From Pirellulaceae bacterium (GTDB lineage: Bacteria > Planctomycetota > Planctomycetia > Pirellulales > Pirellulaceae), in assembly GCA_026989685.1 (NCBI GenBank), contig JALSIV010000447.1, positions 1 to 37,223 of the forward strand: 37,223 bases of DNA, given 5' to 3'. Of the stretch, positions 16,640-24,577 are shown in pieces. Within the stretch, counting starts at the first letter, position 1. Every line of letters starts with the position of its first letter. The notes below the pieces were generated by a model, which searched no databases, was not told the origin of the DNA, and saw only the letters and a program-made list of their open reading frames with translations. Made by a program: the position numbers and the translations under genes.

Positions 16640-18661
16640 CATCCGCTCCAGCTTCTCCCGCGCCTCCATCCTCGCCTCCGTGAGTACTTCCTCGAGCCTC
16701 ACGAACTCGCCGCCTCGCGCTTTGCTGACGTCGGCAGCCGTCATGAAGGCGTAGATCTCAACGGTTTCGGTTGCAGAAACGGGCGGGCGACCGGTACGGA
16801 AGAACTGGACGATTTCCACCAACAGCGGTTGGTAGCCGTCATGGTTTCCCACGGCCATGATGCCGCGGTTTCCCACGGCCGTTCCACCGAAGCCTCGTTT
16901 GGCCGGAGGACGCAGGCCGTGGTAGGTGCCGATTCGACCGTTGTTCCACAGGCCCGTCACCAGCTCCAGCGAGGGCGTTTGGATGCGGCGGACCTTTTGG
17001 CAGCCGGTTCCCATGACCGTAAACAGCGATTCCACTCCGTGGATGCCGTACCAATAGAGGTCGGGGTGGGTCTTTTCCAGCGAGCAGGGGCCATAGGTCA
17101 TGGCCGCTTGGATGGGACCGACTTTGCCGTGCCGGGCTGCTTGAGTCGAGGCGGCGAAGCGCAGAGACGACGAGGAAAACACGGGGGTTCCCAGTTGTTC
17201 AGCGGCGTCAAAGATGGCGACGGCATCGGCCAACGAACCGGCGATCGGCTTGTCGATGAAGACGGGGAGTCGTTTTTTCAAGACGGGAAGGGCTTGTTCC
17301 AGGTGAGGGCGACCGTCGTTGGTTTCCAGCAGCACGGCATCGACGCGCTGGAGCAGTGCGTCGATGCTGTCGACCATTTCGACGTTCCACTTCTCGCGCA
17401 GCGTTTGGGTGTAACCCGCTCGGCGACTCACACTCGATTCGATGTCGGGGCTTCCCGGCGGAAAAGCGGCGACCACGCGAACCGCTTGCAGCACCGGTGG
17501 CGGGTTGGCACCGTTGAGGAGTCCGGTGAAGGCGATCACGTGGCTGGTGTCGAGTCCGATGATGCCGACTCGCAGCAAGGGAGCCGCCAGCACGACGCGC
17601 TCGTTCTGCGTGTCGGCTACATAGACGCGGCCGGCTCGATCGACGGCCACGCCGTGAGGTCGCGACCAGGCCAGACGACTCGCGGCGCCGCTTTCGTTTC
17701 TCGAAGGTGCGATGGTCTGGATGGTGCCGGTTTCCAGGTCGATGCACCGAAGTGCCTGATTCTCGGTGTCGGCGATCCACAAGGTGTGATGGCCGGCCAA
17801 GGCGATCCCTTTGGGCCCGTTGAGTTGAGCCTGTTTGGCGGGCCCGCGATCACCGGAGTATCCCGCCGTTCCCGTCCCGGCCACGTGTTGCCAGCGGTTG
17901 GTATCCAGGTCGAGTTTCCAAATGCTGTGGCCTTCCCGCAGAGCGACCCACAGCACACCGTCTCGCAGCGCGAGTGCTCGCGGACCGGCGACCGGACGGT
18001 TTTGGGCGCTGCCGCCGTCCTTCGGAAGCTGCCGCTCGCCATTGCCCGCGATCGTGGTGATGACCCGCGTTTTCAAGTCGACGTGGCGAATGCGGTGGTT
18101 GCCGATGTCGGCGATCCACAGATGACGCCCTGCGACTTCAATGCTGTGCGGTTTGTTGAGCCGTGCCGCGGTGGCCGGGCCGCCGTCTCCGGAAAACCCG
18201 GAGCTCCCCGTTCCCGCCACCGTCTCGATCACGCCGTCTTTGCGGCGAATGCGGCGAACGACATGGTTCTTCATCTCCACCACGTAGAGGTTGCCGTCTT
18301 CATCGAAGCGGACTTCGTAAGGCTCGTTCAGCAAGGCCTCGGTAGCCGGGCCGCCATCGCCGGCATATCCCGGCCGGCCCGTACCGGCGACGACGACCGC
18401 CTTCCCGGTCACGACGTCCAGCCGCATGACGCGATGGTGCGTGATTTCGGTGACGTACAATGCGCCGTCGGGACCGACGGTGACGCCGAAAGGTTGACCG
18501 AGCGTGTCGGGCAGCGAGGCTGCTCCTTTCCCCAGCACGGCGGAACCCTGCCAGGCGGGCTCCGCCGACCAACCGGTCGCAACGAGCAAGGATCCCCACA
18601 CCAGCAGTCCTGCAAACAGCCCTGGTTGCCAGCCTCGCCGTCGGGTTGTCGCCGTGCTCAT
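16625..18661 (-). CDS. Fusion of NHL beta-propeller and Gfo/Idh/MocA-type oxidoreductase
   Basis: The product is 678 aa. A signal peptide (1-33) is followed by an NHL-type propeller (about 45-358) with repeats of AGTG..G(Y/F)(A/S)GDGGPA....LN.P and LYV(T/V)(E/D). From about residue 364 a Rossmann domain starts (RVGIIGLDTSH), followed by the dinucleotide-dependent oxidoreductase fold with PVFIDKPIAGSLADAV. Planctomycetes have stand-alone secreted Gfo/Idh/MocA proteins with this DTSH motif. The propeller fusion is unusual. The protein could bind a sugar or wall polymer and oxidise it, but the substrate is unknown. The start overlaps the preceding stop (TGATG), so translation is coupled. A longer open frame upstream is the shadow of the preceding gene. 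Confidence 0.82.
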   Translation of the reverse strand: MSTATTRRRGWQPGLFAGLLVWGSLLVATGWSAEPAWQGSAVLGKGAASLPDTLGQPFGVTVGPDGALYVTEITHHRVMRLDVVTGKAVVVAGTGRPGYAGDGGPATEALLNEPYEVRFDEDGNLYVVEMKNHVVRRIRRKDGVIETVAGTGSSGFSGDGGPATAARLNKPHSIEVAGRHLWIADIGNHRIRHVDLKTRVITTIAGNGERQLPKDGGSAQNRPVAGPRALALRDGVLWVALREGHSIWKLDLDTNRWQHVAGTGTAGYSGDRGPAKQAQLNGPKGIALAGHHTLWIADTENQALRCIDLETGTIQTIAPSRNESGAASRLAWSRPHGVAVDRAGRVYVADTQNERVVLAAPLLRVGIIGLDTSHVIAFTGLLNGANPPPVLQAVRVVAAFPPGSPDIESSVSRRAGYTQTLREKWNVEMVDSIDALLQRVDAVLLETNDGRPHLEQALPVLKKRLPVFIDKPIAGSLADAVAIFDAAEQLGTPVFSSSSLRFAASTQAARHGKVGPIQAAMTYGPCSLEKTHPDLYWYGIHGVESLFTVMGTGCQKVRRIQTPSLELVTGLWNNGRIGTYHGLRPPAKRGFGGTAVGNRGIMAVGNHDGYQPLLVEIVQFFRTGRPPVSATETVEIYAFMTAADVSKARGGEFVRLEEVLTEARMEAREKLERMSSEK

Positions 18662-19545
18662 CAGAAATCCTCTTCTCGGCCGATAGCCAAAATGCCCGTA
18701 CCGTACCAGATGCCGTTGTCGCCCCGCTTCATATCGTAGGCGAAATAATGCGTCCGTGCGGCAACTCGCGACCAGTGCCCGGATGACTGCCGCCAACTGT
18801 GGACGCACTCATGAGCCGCCTCGATCAACGTCTCACCCGGCCAACTCTCTGCACAGACTTCGTAAGGCAGCGCATCTCCGGGAAGCTCGGACAGGAGTTC
18901 CTGGAACCGGCGTTCCCAGTGATGGTGCCCCTGCCGACGAATGTCGGCCTGGTACTGGGAATGGGATTCGGCCGCATCGGCCAGGAGCGGTAACGTGCGG
19001 CTATCCGCACTGACCGGATCGTCCTCGTGGACGCGCACCGCGAAGGTCAGCATCCGTTGAGTCAGTGTGCCGGTGGGAAGATCGAGCGCCTCCAAAAGGA
19101 GCTTGCGAGTCAGGTGGTAACGCCCTCGAAAAGGATACAGAAACACCACCTTGTCGTAGGTCTTGGGATTGCGCTTGGTCAAGTCGATGATGATGATCCC
19201 CGGCTCGCCGTGAAGATGAGCGAATCCCGGGTGCTCCAACAACGGGACCGACTCGTTTTCCCATTCCTCGGCCCCGCCGGGAACCGGCGCCGTCGTGCTC
19301 AGCAACGCCAGTTCATATCGCCCCTGGAGCGCCGATCGAACTTTGGGAGACCGCACCCATTTTTTCCAACGGCGTGCCAACGGCCCATGGGTGTCGGGGA
19401 CGCAGGCGATGAGTAACATGCGGTTGGCGGCATCGGCGGCCTCGTAGGCATGAATGTAATCGTCGTGGTGGGACAGGGGGACCGCCTCGCCGACGGCCGT
19501 CCAGGCGACGACCATGCTCAGCGCAATCGGTAGACCAGACACCAT
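18661..19545 (-). CDS. Secreted protein with thioredoxin-like and CAP-like parts
   Basis: The product is 294 aa with a signal peptide (1-20). Residues about 28-150 look like a thioredoxin-fold domain used in planctomycetes (EAADAANRMLLIACVPD, GEPGIIIIDL) but without a CxxC pair, so redox activity is unlikely. Residues about 190-290 resemble a CAP/SCP domain: SHSQYQADIRRQGHHHWE, AESWPGETLIEAAHECVHSWRQSSGHW, FAYDMKRGDNGIWYGTGI. AGGGAG 9 nt before ATG 19545 supports the start. It is coupled to the NHL/oxidoreductase gene by a one-base stop/start overlap, so the two products may act together outside the membrane. Function is not known. Confidence 0.68.
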   Translation of the reverse strand: MVSGLPIALSMVVAWTAVGEAVPLSHHDDYIHAYEAADAANRMLLIACVPDTHGPLARRWKKWVRSPKVRSALQGRYELALLSTTAPVPGGAEEWENESVPLLEHPGFAHLHGEPGIIIIDLTKRNPKTYDKVVFLYPFRGRYHLTRKLLLEALDLPTGTLTQRMLTFAVRVHEDDPVSADSRTLPLLADAAESHSQYQADIRRQGHHHWERRFQELLSELPGDALPYEVCAESWPGETLIEAAHECVHSWRQSSGHWSRVAARTHYFAYDMKRGDNGIWYGTGILAIGREEDF

Positions 19546-19731
19546 GGTTGTGCTCCCTACGGACTCGAGGCGCTCGGCTCGATCCTGTCAAGATATTTGG
19601 GTTGCGGCAATTCGGGAAACCAGCGAAGATAGGGGCTGGTCCGGGAGACTGGCAATAGGAGTAGAAGCAGGCGTACATCGTGGGGAGTCGTGGTTGCGAT
19701 GGCGATTTGCGAGACTAGGTAGGAGCCACCA

Positions 19732-21666
19732 ATGATGAACATGCGACGAGCAGGACAAGTGCGCGAGCGGGCCTGGATGTTTCGGCGAATGGGAGCGGCC
19801 CTATTGGGGCTGCTGGCGTGGACTGGATTGGCGGTGGCCCCTCGTGCAGCGATGGCAATCCCTCCTGAAGTGGAGTCTCAGATTGATGCGGCTCGTTCTC
19901 AGTTCCAGCCGATCACCGAGGAGGCGTTGTCCGAGTGGCGCGAGGAGATTCGCGAGGCTGCTGGAGAATTGAAGACGTTTTTGAATGAGGGGGGGAGTGA
20001 GGAAGACACTCAGTTGTGGTGGGAGTTCTTGCGATTGGGACCGGCTCTGGAGCAGTTGGAGCGGGACCAGCCTTCGCTGCGGCGACTCGGTGAGTCGGCG
20101 GCTCAGTTCTACCAGCACGAGGACGGTTTGCACTTGCGGCCGTTTACCCGGCTGCGGGACGCCTTGGCGACCTATATCAACTTGGCTGCGATGGCTCGGC
20201 ACCCCAATCTTCGGCAAGAGTACCTTCGGCAGCTCGACAATTTGAAGGGGGCCCTGGAGAAACTGGATGACGATCCGACCGATGGGGCGGCGGCCGAGCG
20301 GGTGGGGCGCATTTTGGGGTTTTTCGGTCGGATGGGTCAGCCGGAAAAGCTGGTCGAGGCGGTGCGGTCGTCCTATTTCCATTACAACCTGGTGGCGCAC
20401 CTCTCGTCGAAGATGGTAAGCGAAGGGATCGACGAGCCGGTCACGGAACCGGTCGAGGTTGCCGACAACATCATGGGGACGTCGATCTACGGCAGCGGCC
20501 AGATCAAGGCTCAGGTCAGCTCGACGCTGCTACCGGCCGACGATTACGTGCGGGTTCGCCTTTCGTTGGAAGGGGAGGCGACGACGGAAAACGTCGGGTA
20601 CAACCGCAGCGTCAAGATCTGGTCGAACAGTTGGACGAGTTTGTGGGCCTCCAAGGAGGTTCGGATCCGGCCCACCGGCATTGAGACTTCACCTGCCGAC
20701 GCGGAGGCGGCCACGAGTACGGACGTCTATGCGCTGTCGGCTCCGTCGTGCCTGGTGGAGAAAATCGCGTGGAAGCGAGTGCGGAAGACGAAGGGGCAGG
20801 CGGAAGTCGTGGCGGCCCGCCACGCGGCCGGTCGACTTGCCGAAGACATGGACGAGCGCGTGCGCGAGTTGTTGGCGACGGCTCGCCGGCGATACCAGAC
20901 GCAATTCCGGCAGCCGTTGTTGCGCCGAGCCGCCTGGCCCGCTCGGTTCGATCTCCGTTCCACGGCTCGGGCGATCCTGGTGGGGATGATGCAGGCCGAT
21001 GTTTCGCAGGCGTCGGCCGCCACGCCGGCTCCGCCGTACGAGGAGGACCGCGACGTGGTGGTGCGGCTCCATGAGAGCTTTGTGAGCAATTTCTCGCGAG
21101 CCATGATCGGCGGTGTGACGCTGACCGACGAACAGTTGGTGGAGATCATGGAGAACGCCGAGATGGAGATCCCGGACGAGCTGAAGATCACTCCCGACAA
21201 GCCGCCCTGGTCGATCCGCTTTTCGACCAGCAAACCGGTGTCGGCCGTGTTTCGCGACGGCAAGATTCAGTTCGCCATTTTCGGGCAGCGGTTCCAGCAG
21301 GGAGAAACGGTGGTCGACGGTCCCATCCGGTTGTCGGCGACCTACACGATTCAGTGGAACCAGGGCGGTGCTCGTTTGGTGCGACAGGGCGAAGTGGCCG
21401 TGGAGTTCGTCAACTTGGATCGTTTGGGTGCCGAGGAAATCGCCTTGCGCCGCGTGATGCGGCGGAAGTTCGAAGCACTGTTCAAACCCGAATTCGACGC
21501 CAATCGCGATATCCGTCTGCCGGGTCGCTGGGCTGACGCCGGCAATCTCCATTTGGTTACACTGGACCCGAGCGGCGGTTGGTTGTCCGTGGACATGATA
21601 CTGCGAGATGCCAAGGACGAGACCGCGGACAGTGTGGCGTCGGCCGTTACGGACCGGGCACGTTAG
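19732..21666 (+). CDS. Secreted protein of unknown function (644 aa)
   Basis: I do not recognise a named family. A signal peptide (about 1-42, ending RAAMA) is followed by a helical region to about residue 230 rich in Glu, Arg and Leu. After that comes mixed beta-strand sequence with GTSIYGSGQIKAQVSS, RLSLEGEATTENVGYNRSVKIWS, then a second such part near 505-640 (FRDGKIQFAIFGQRF, IRLSATYTIQW). No catalytic motif or membrane anchor is visible. GGAG 6 nt before ATG 19732 supports the start. Coding is supported by length, codon use and the signal peptide. It may be in one transcript with the small gene 83 nt downstream. Confidence 0.72.
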   Translation: MMNMRRAGQVRERAWMFRRMGAALLGLLAWTGLAVAPRAAMAIPPEVESQIDAARSQFQPITEEALSEWREEIREAAGELKTFLNEGGSEEDTQLWWEFLRLGPALEQLERDQPSLRRLGESAAQFYQHEDGLHLRPFTRLRDALATYINLAAMARHPNLRQEYLRQLDNLKGALEKLDDDPTDGAAAERVGRILGFFGRMGQPEKLVEAVRSSYFHYNLVAHLSSKMVSEGIDEPVTEPVEVADNIMGTSIYGSGQIKAQVSSTLLPADDYVRVRLSLEGEATTENVGYNRSVKIWSNSWTSLWASKEVRIRPTGIETSPADAEAATSTDVYALSAPSCLVEKIAWKRVRKTKGQAEVVAARHAAGRLAEDMDERVRELLATARRRYQTQFRQPLLRRAAWPARFDLRSTARAILVGMMQADVSQASAATPAPPYEEDRDVVVRLHESFVSNFSRAMIGGVTLTDEQLVEIMENAEMEIPDELKITPDKPPWSIRFSTSKPVSAVFRDGKIQFAIFGQRFQQGETVVDGPIRLSATYTIQWNQGGARLVRQGEVAVEFVNLDRLGAEEIALRRVMRRKFEALFKPEFDANRDIRLPGRWADAGNLHLVTLDPSGGWLSVDMILRDAKDETADSVASAVTDRAR

Positions 21667-21749
21667 CCGACAGGGAAGTCCGGCCCGCCATCGATCGGGA
21701 CCGGGCTCGCCGCACGCTCCACCGAGAGTCCGAACGGGAGATTCGCACG

Positions 21750-22223
21750 ATGCGTTGGATCGAAATCGAATTCGACTGCCTGCCTTTGCGCAATGTGGGC
21801 CGGCTGGACGCCCCGCTGGATGCCTCCCCGGCATGGAAATCGTTTTGCGACCGTGTGGGCCAGGCCGTACAAAAGCACGGCGCTCATAATTCGTATTACT
21901 TGCACCGAGGCCGCTGCCGTTACCACCTCACCAATGACCCCGAGTCGGGTATGCTGGAGTTCGCCTTCGAGGGGACCGTGTTGACCGACCGTGAGGACCG
22001 GCGCGCTGTTAGTTCGGACTTGAGCGTCGAGCTTCTCCACGAGGTGTGTGATTGGATCACCGAACCGGTGGTCGCGTGGTTCAAGCAGACGGTCTCGCGA
22101 GCGGTCGAGGTCGAATTCGACCGATTCATCGCGGCCGGCGATCTGGAGAAGGCTCGCCGGCGCATGGAAAAAATCGAAAAAACGGTCGAAGAACAGGGTG
22201 GCTATCTGGGCATGTACTTGTGA
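21750..22223 (+). CDS. Hypothetical cytoplasmic protein (157 aa)
   Basis: No named family is recognised. The protein is acidic and soluble with no signal peptide. It begins MRWIEIEFDCLPLRNVGRL and has NSYYLHRGRCRYHLTNDPE, a strand-rich middle and a helical end (AAGDLEKARRRMEKIEKTVEEQ) with a final GGYLGMYL. Similar small proteins occur in planctomycetes as far as I can recall. GGGAG lies 12 nt upstream of ATG 21750, which is a little far. Its stop lies 27 nt from the convergent rex stop. Confidence 0.65.
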   Translation: MRWIEIEFDCLPLRNVGRLDAPLDASPAWKSFCDRVGQAVQKHGAHNSYYLHRGRCRYHLTNDPESGMLEFAFEGTVLTDREDRRAVSSDLSVELLHEVCDWITEPVVAWFKQTVSRAVEVEFDRFIAAGDLEKARRRMEKIEKTVEEQGGYLGMYL

Positions 22224-22250
22224 ATCGGTGAACCGCGACCGTGGTTCCCG

Positions 22251-22928
22251 TCACGTTGCTTCCTCGCCACTGCGGGTGACCGAATAGGTCAACTGCTCGA
22301 GTTCGATCGCCAGATCGACGCCGACGACGTTGACATGGGGAGGCACGGTCAGGGTGACCGGAGCGAAGTTGAGTATGCCTTCCACACCCGCCGCAATCAA
22401 TGCGTCGGCGACCTGAGGAGCCTGCTCGGCCGGCACGGTAATGATGGCCAGACGGAGTCCGGACTGCTCGATCGCTTCCGGCAGCTCGTCCATGTGCCTC
22501 ACGGGGACTCCCTCGATCGTGCGCCCGACCAATTGTGGCGAGATGTCGAAGGCGACAGCGATTCGAAAGCCCTGCCGGTCGAAACCTCGATACCGGAGCA
22601 AGGCTCGCCCCAAGTTTCCCAATCCGACCAGAGCTACCTTCCAGGTGCGGTGCGTGCCGAGTATCCGGCGAATGGCATCGATCAACTCGTGGCAACGATA
22701 GCCGATTCCCGGATAGCCGAATTGTCCGAAGTACGCCAGATCCTTGCGGACTTGAGTGTCGGTGAAGCCGAGTAGGCTCCCGAGCTGAGTGGAACTGACC
22801 GTTTCTCGGCCCCGTTCGCGCAGTCGCTGCAGTTCGCGCAGGTACAGGCTGAGCCGGCTTACGACGGGTTGGGGAACCGTCGCCGGCTCCTGCGACGGCT
22901 CGGGATTCCTGTCAGGTGACTTGACCAT
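22251..22928 (-). CDS. rex: Redox-sensing transcriptional repressor Rex
   Basis: The product is 225 aa. The N-terminal winged helix (about 22-78) carries VSSTQLGSLLGFTDTQVRKDL and AYFGQFGYPGIGY. The Rossmann domain starts near residue 97 with VALVGLGNLGRALLRY and continues FDISPQLVGRTIEGVPVRH and LNFAPVTLTVPPHVNVVGVDLAIELEQL. All are classic Rex features. Rex binds DNA when NAD+ dominates and lets go when NADH rises, controlling respiration and fermentation genes. The start at 22928 has GAGG 5 nt upstream; the longer open frame is not Rex-like. No Rex box of the TTGTGAA-N4-TTCACAA type was found in this window. Confidence 0.94.
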   Translation of the reverse strand: MVKSPDRNPEPSQEPATVPQPVVSRLSLYLRELQRLRERGRETVSSTQLGSLLGFTDTQVRKDLAYFGQFGYPGIGYRCHELIDAIRRILGTHRTWKVALVGLGNLGRALLRYRGFDRQGFRIAVAFDISPQLVGRTIEGVPVRHMDELPEAIEQSGLRLAIITVPAEQAPQVADALIAAGVEGILNFAPVTLTVPPHVNVVGVDLAIELEQLTYSVTRSGEEAT

Positions 22929-23104
22929 GCGTTCCTCGGACCAGAGGGAGTTTGTCCGACTCAGGCTCACCGCCGTGTTCGCGCAAAACGGCGATCGACA
23001 AGACCCCGCGGTGGCACTCCTGTCGCCACTGTACCCGCCGCATCGATGGGACTCAAGACTCGCCCCGTTATTCCACGTGCCCCGTCGCTGGTAGCGCAAA
23101 CGTC

Positions 23105-23139
23105 AAACTCCTCGCGGCGAACTGCGCCGCGAGGAGTTT
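23105..23139 (-). terminator. Perfect 15-bp hairpin after the pilin gene
   Basis: AAACTCCTCGCGGCG and its exact complement flank a 5-nt loop. The stem lies 39 nt past the pilin stop and before rex. The T-run is part of the stem, so it could end transcripts from the pilin gene or protect their 3' end. Confidence 0.75.
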
Positions 23140-23177
23140 CCGGTGGGTCTCCGGCGTTGGACGACTACACGGTCCGG

Positions 23178-23639
23178 TTACTCGCTGAGGTAATCGGCGT
23201 GGTTGATCCAGATTTGTCCGGTAGCGGGGTCGTAGAGCCAGCCGGCACCGCTGACGGTTGCGGTCGGAGGGACGGACGTCGGTTGGGCCACGGTATTGCT
23301 GTCGGTGAACGGGTTCACCGGTATCTTCTGCAAGTAGGGACCGTAGGGATAACTCGCGCCGGTCCCGATGTTGCCCGCACGGTCGGTCGCACTCGTCAGC
23401 TCCTTCAGGTCGGCTCCCGGAGCGGTTCCGTTATGTTGCGACTTGTACAGCTCGATCAGCGATCGCATCGAGTGCAAATTGAACAGAACGGTACTGTCCT
23501 TGGCGTCATTGGTCGAGTTGGTGAACTGCGGAATGATGGTTGCCGCCAGCACCGCCATGATGACCACCACAATCAACACCTCCACCAGTGTGAAAGCGGT
23601 ACGGTTTCGTCCTTTTGCACGGCTGGTCGATCGTTTCAT
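23178..23639 (-). CDS. Type IV pilin/pseudopilin-like protein (GspG type)
   Basis: The product is 153 aa. The basic leader KRSTSRAKGRNRTA precedes FTLVEVLIVVVIMAVLAATI. This is the prepilin-peptidase site and hydrophobic helix, with Glu at +5 and Ala instead of Gly at -1. The following IPQFTNSTNDAKDSTV resembles a known planctomycete pilin-like subfamily. The C-terminal part (WLYDPATGQIWINH) is like GspG. It probably forms a pseudopilus of a secretion system or a surface fibre; no other type II or IV genes are nearby. ATG 23639 is chosen because it starts the leader. The frame extends 88 codons further through tandem repeats, which are not part of the protein. Confidence 0.88.
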   Translation of the reverse strand: MKRSTSRAKGRNRTAFTLVEVLIVVVIMAVLAATIIPQFTNSTNDAKDSTVLFNLHSMRSLIELYKSQHNGTAPGADLKELTSATDRAGNIGTGASYPYGPYLQKIPVNPFTDSNTVAQPTSVPPTATVSGAGWLYDPATGQIWINHADYLSE

Positions 23640-23739
23640 GGTTGTATTTCCACTTTTGGCCAGTGATATCGGTTTCGACAAACCCGATCCGTATCGGAGT
23701 CTCGCCCCCCGGTCGTCGTCAGCCGCCAGGTACTTGGAG

Positions 23740-23901
23740 CTTGTCACAATACGCCGGGCCGCAAGCAACGTAGCCGAGGCTGGGCAGCGGCACGGCGGGT
23801 TTTGATACAGGCTCGAAGAGGCTGTTACAAAACTCCAGGCCGCAAGCAACATAGCCGAGGCCAGGAAGTGGCACGGCGGGTTTTGATACAGGCTCAAAAA
23901 C
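23740..23901 (-). repeat. Two tandem 81-bp units upstream of the pilin gene
   Basis: Units at 23740-23820 and 23821-23901 are near identical, sharing CACGGCGGGTTTTGATACAG and GCAAGCAAC.TAGCCGAGG. Because 81 is a multiple of 3, both reading frames across them stay open, which produces repeated peptides such as EPVSKPAVPLP that I do not believe are made. They lie 100-260 bp before the pilin ATG and would be in its leader or promoter. Confidence 0.8.
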
Positions 23902-23942
23902 ACCCTGGTGGTATCGTCCCCCGCGGGTCATGCATCTGTAAG

Positions 23943-23971
23943 TAGTTAGGTTGCCAGCCGGTCAGGGTCAA
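23943..23971 (-). promoter_or_regulatory. Possible promoter upstream of the tandem units
   Basis: On the minus strand TTGACC (23966-23971) and TAACTA (23943-23948) are 17 bp apart. The -35 box is good, the -10 box poor. If used, the pilin transcript would carry both 81-bp units in a leader of about 300 nt. Confidence 0.3.
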
Positions 23972-24095
23972 GAAACCAATCTCCTGTTTTTGGCTCGGTT
24001 TCCTACTCAAACGCGTTCTCTTCTCGCAATGGAACGATTGTGACGACCAGTACCAACCCTCTGCGACGTTGCGAAGGCGGAACGGGGTGGTCCAG

Positions 24096-24192
24096 CCGTG
24101 GTGCGCGCATCGGGCACTGGCCTTCGGTTGTCACTGCCACCCCTACAGCCTCCGGTCTCCCGCCTCCAGCCTTGCGGGCGTCGCCCGCGTTA
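24096..24192 (+). repeat. Dispersed intergenic repeat, copy C (pilin to YTV space)
   Basis: Shares TTCGGTTGTCAC, the run of CCTCCGGTCTCCCGCCTCC-type motifs and the terminal hairpin GCGGGC-GTC-GCCCGC. The loop differs from copy A while the stem is intact, which suggests the stem is under selection. Here the hairpin end does not follow a gene end. Confidence 0.78.
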
Positions 24193-24577
24193 GAGATCTC
24201 GCGCCGATCGACACGACCGGCGCGGCTGATTCACTCACTACAACCATCCCGCGATTTTTCTTTTTCCCATTCCAACCGTTTGGCACCATCCGGTGGCTTT
24301 GGTGGCTTATCCCAAGTCCCCAAAAGTAGTTGCGCTTCCTAGTTCCTGCAAGGCTCCCAGCTTTCCCATTTCAAGTAATCCTCGCGGATTGTCGATGTGA
24401 CAGTGGATACCGGCCCCGCAGCCGCAGGTTGGAGGACGGACTGCCCACTTGCAGACGGACCCCCGATCAACGGCGGCCGACGGAGGGATCGCGGCCGAAT
24501 GTGTTGGCGATGGCGCGCCAAACGATTGGTTGTCTTTACGTCTACATCCAGGACACGCTTTCAAGGAGATTGGACTC
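24193..24577. other. 385-bp leader region of the YTV gene
   Basis: No gene is recognised. It must hold the YTV promoter. No clear -35/-10 pair was found; TTTGGCACCATC near 24280 resembles half of a sigma-54 site but lacks the -12 GC at the right distance. AAGGAG at 24563-24568 is the ribosome site. Confidence 0.45.

Noticed and set aside
16829-18739. Open frame of 636 aa on the plus strand opposite the NHL/oxidoreductase gene
   Set aside because: No domain is recognisable. It is explained by the codon usage of the real gene on the other strand.
23016-23032. Second sigma-54-like element, TGGCACTCCTGTCGCC, plus strand
   Set aside because: GG and GC are 10 bp apart, but the -12 box is poor and no plus-strand gene follows before 24578.
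22929-23104. Rex operator upstream of rex
   Set aside because: No inverted repeat close to TTGTGAA-N4-TTCACAA was found.
23719-23931. Small protein with repeated EPVSKPAVPLP peptides
   Set aside because: Both frames are open because the unit is 81 bp; no ribosome site, and it overlaps the probable pilin leader.
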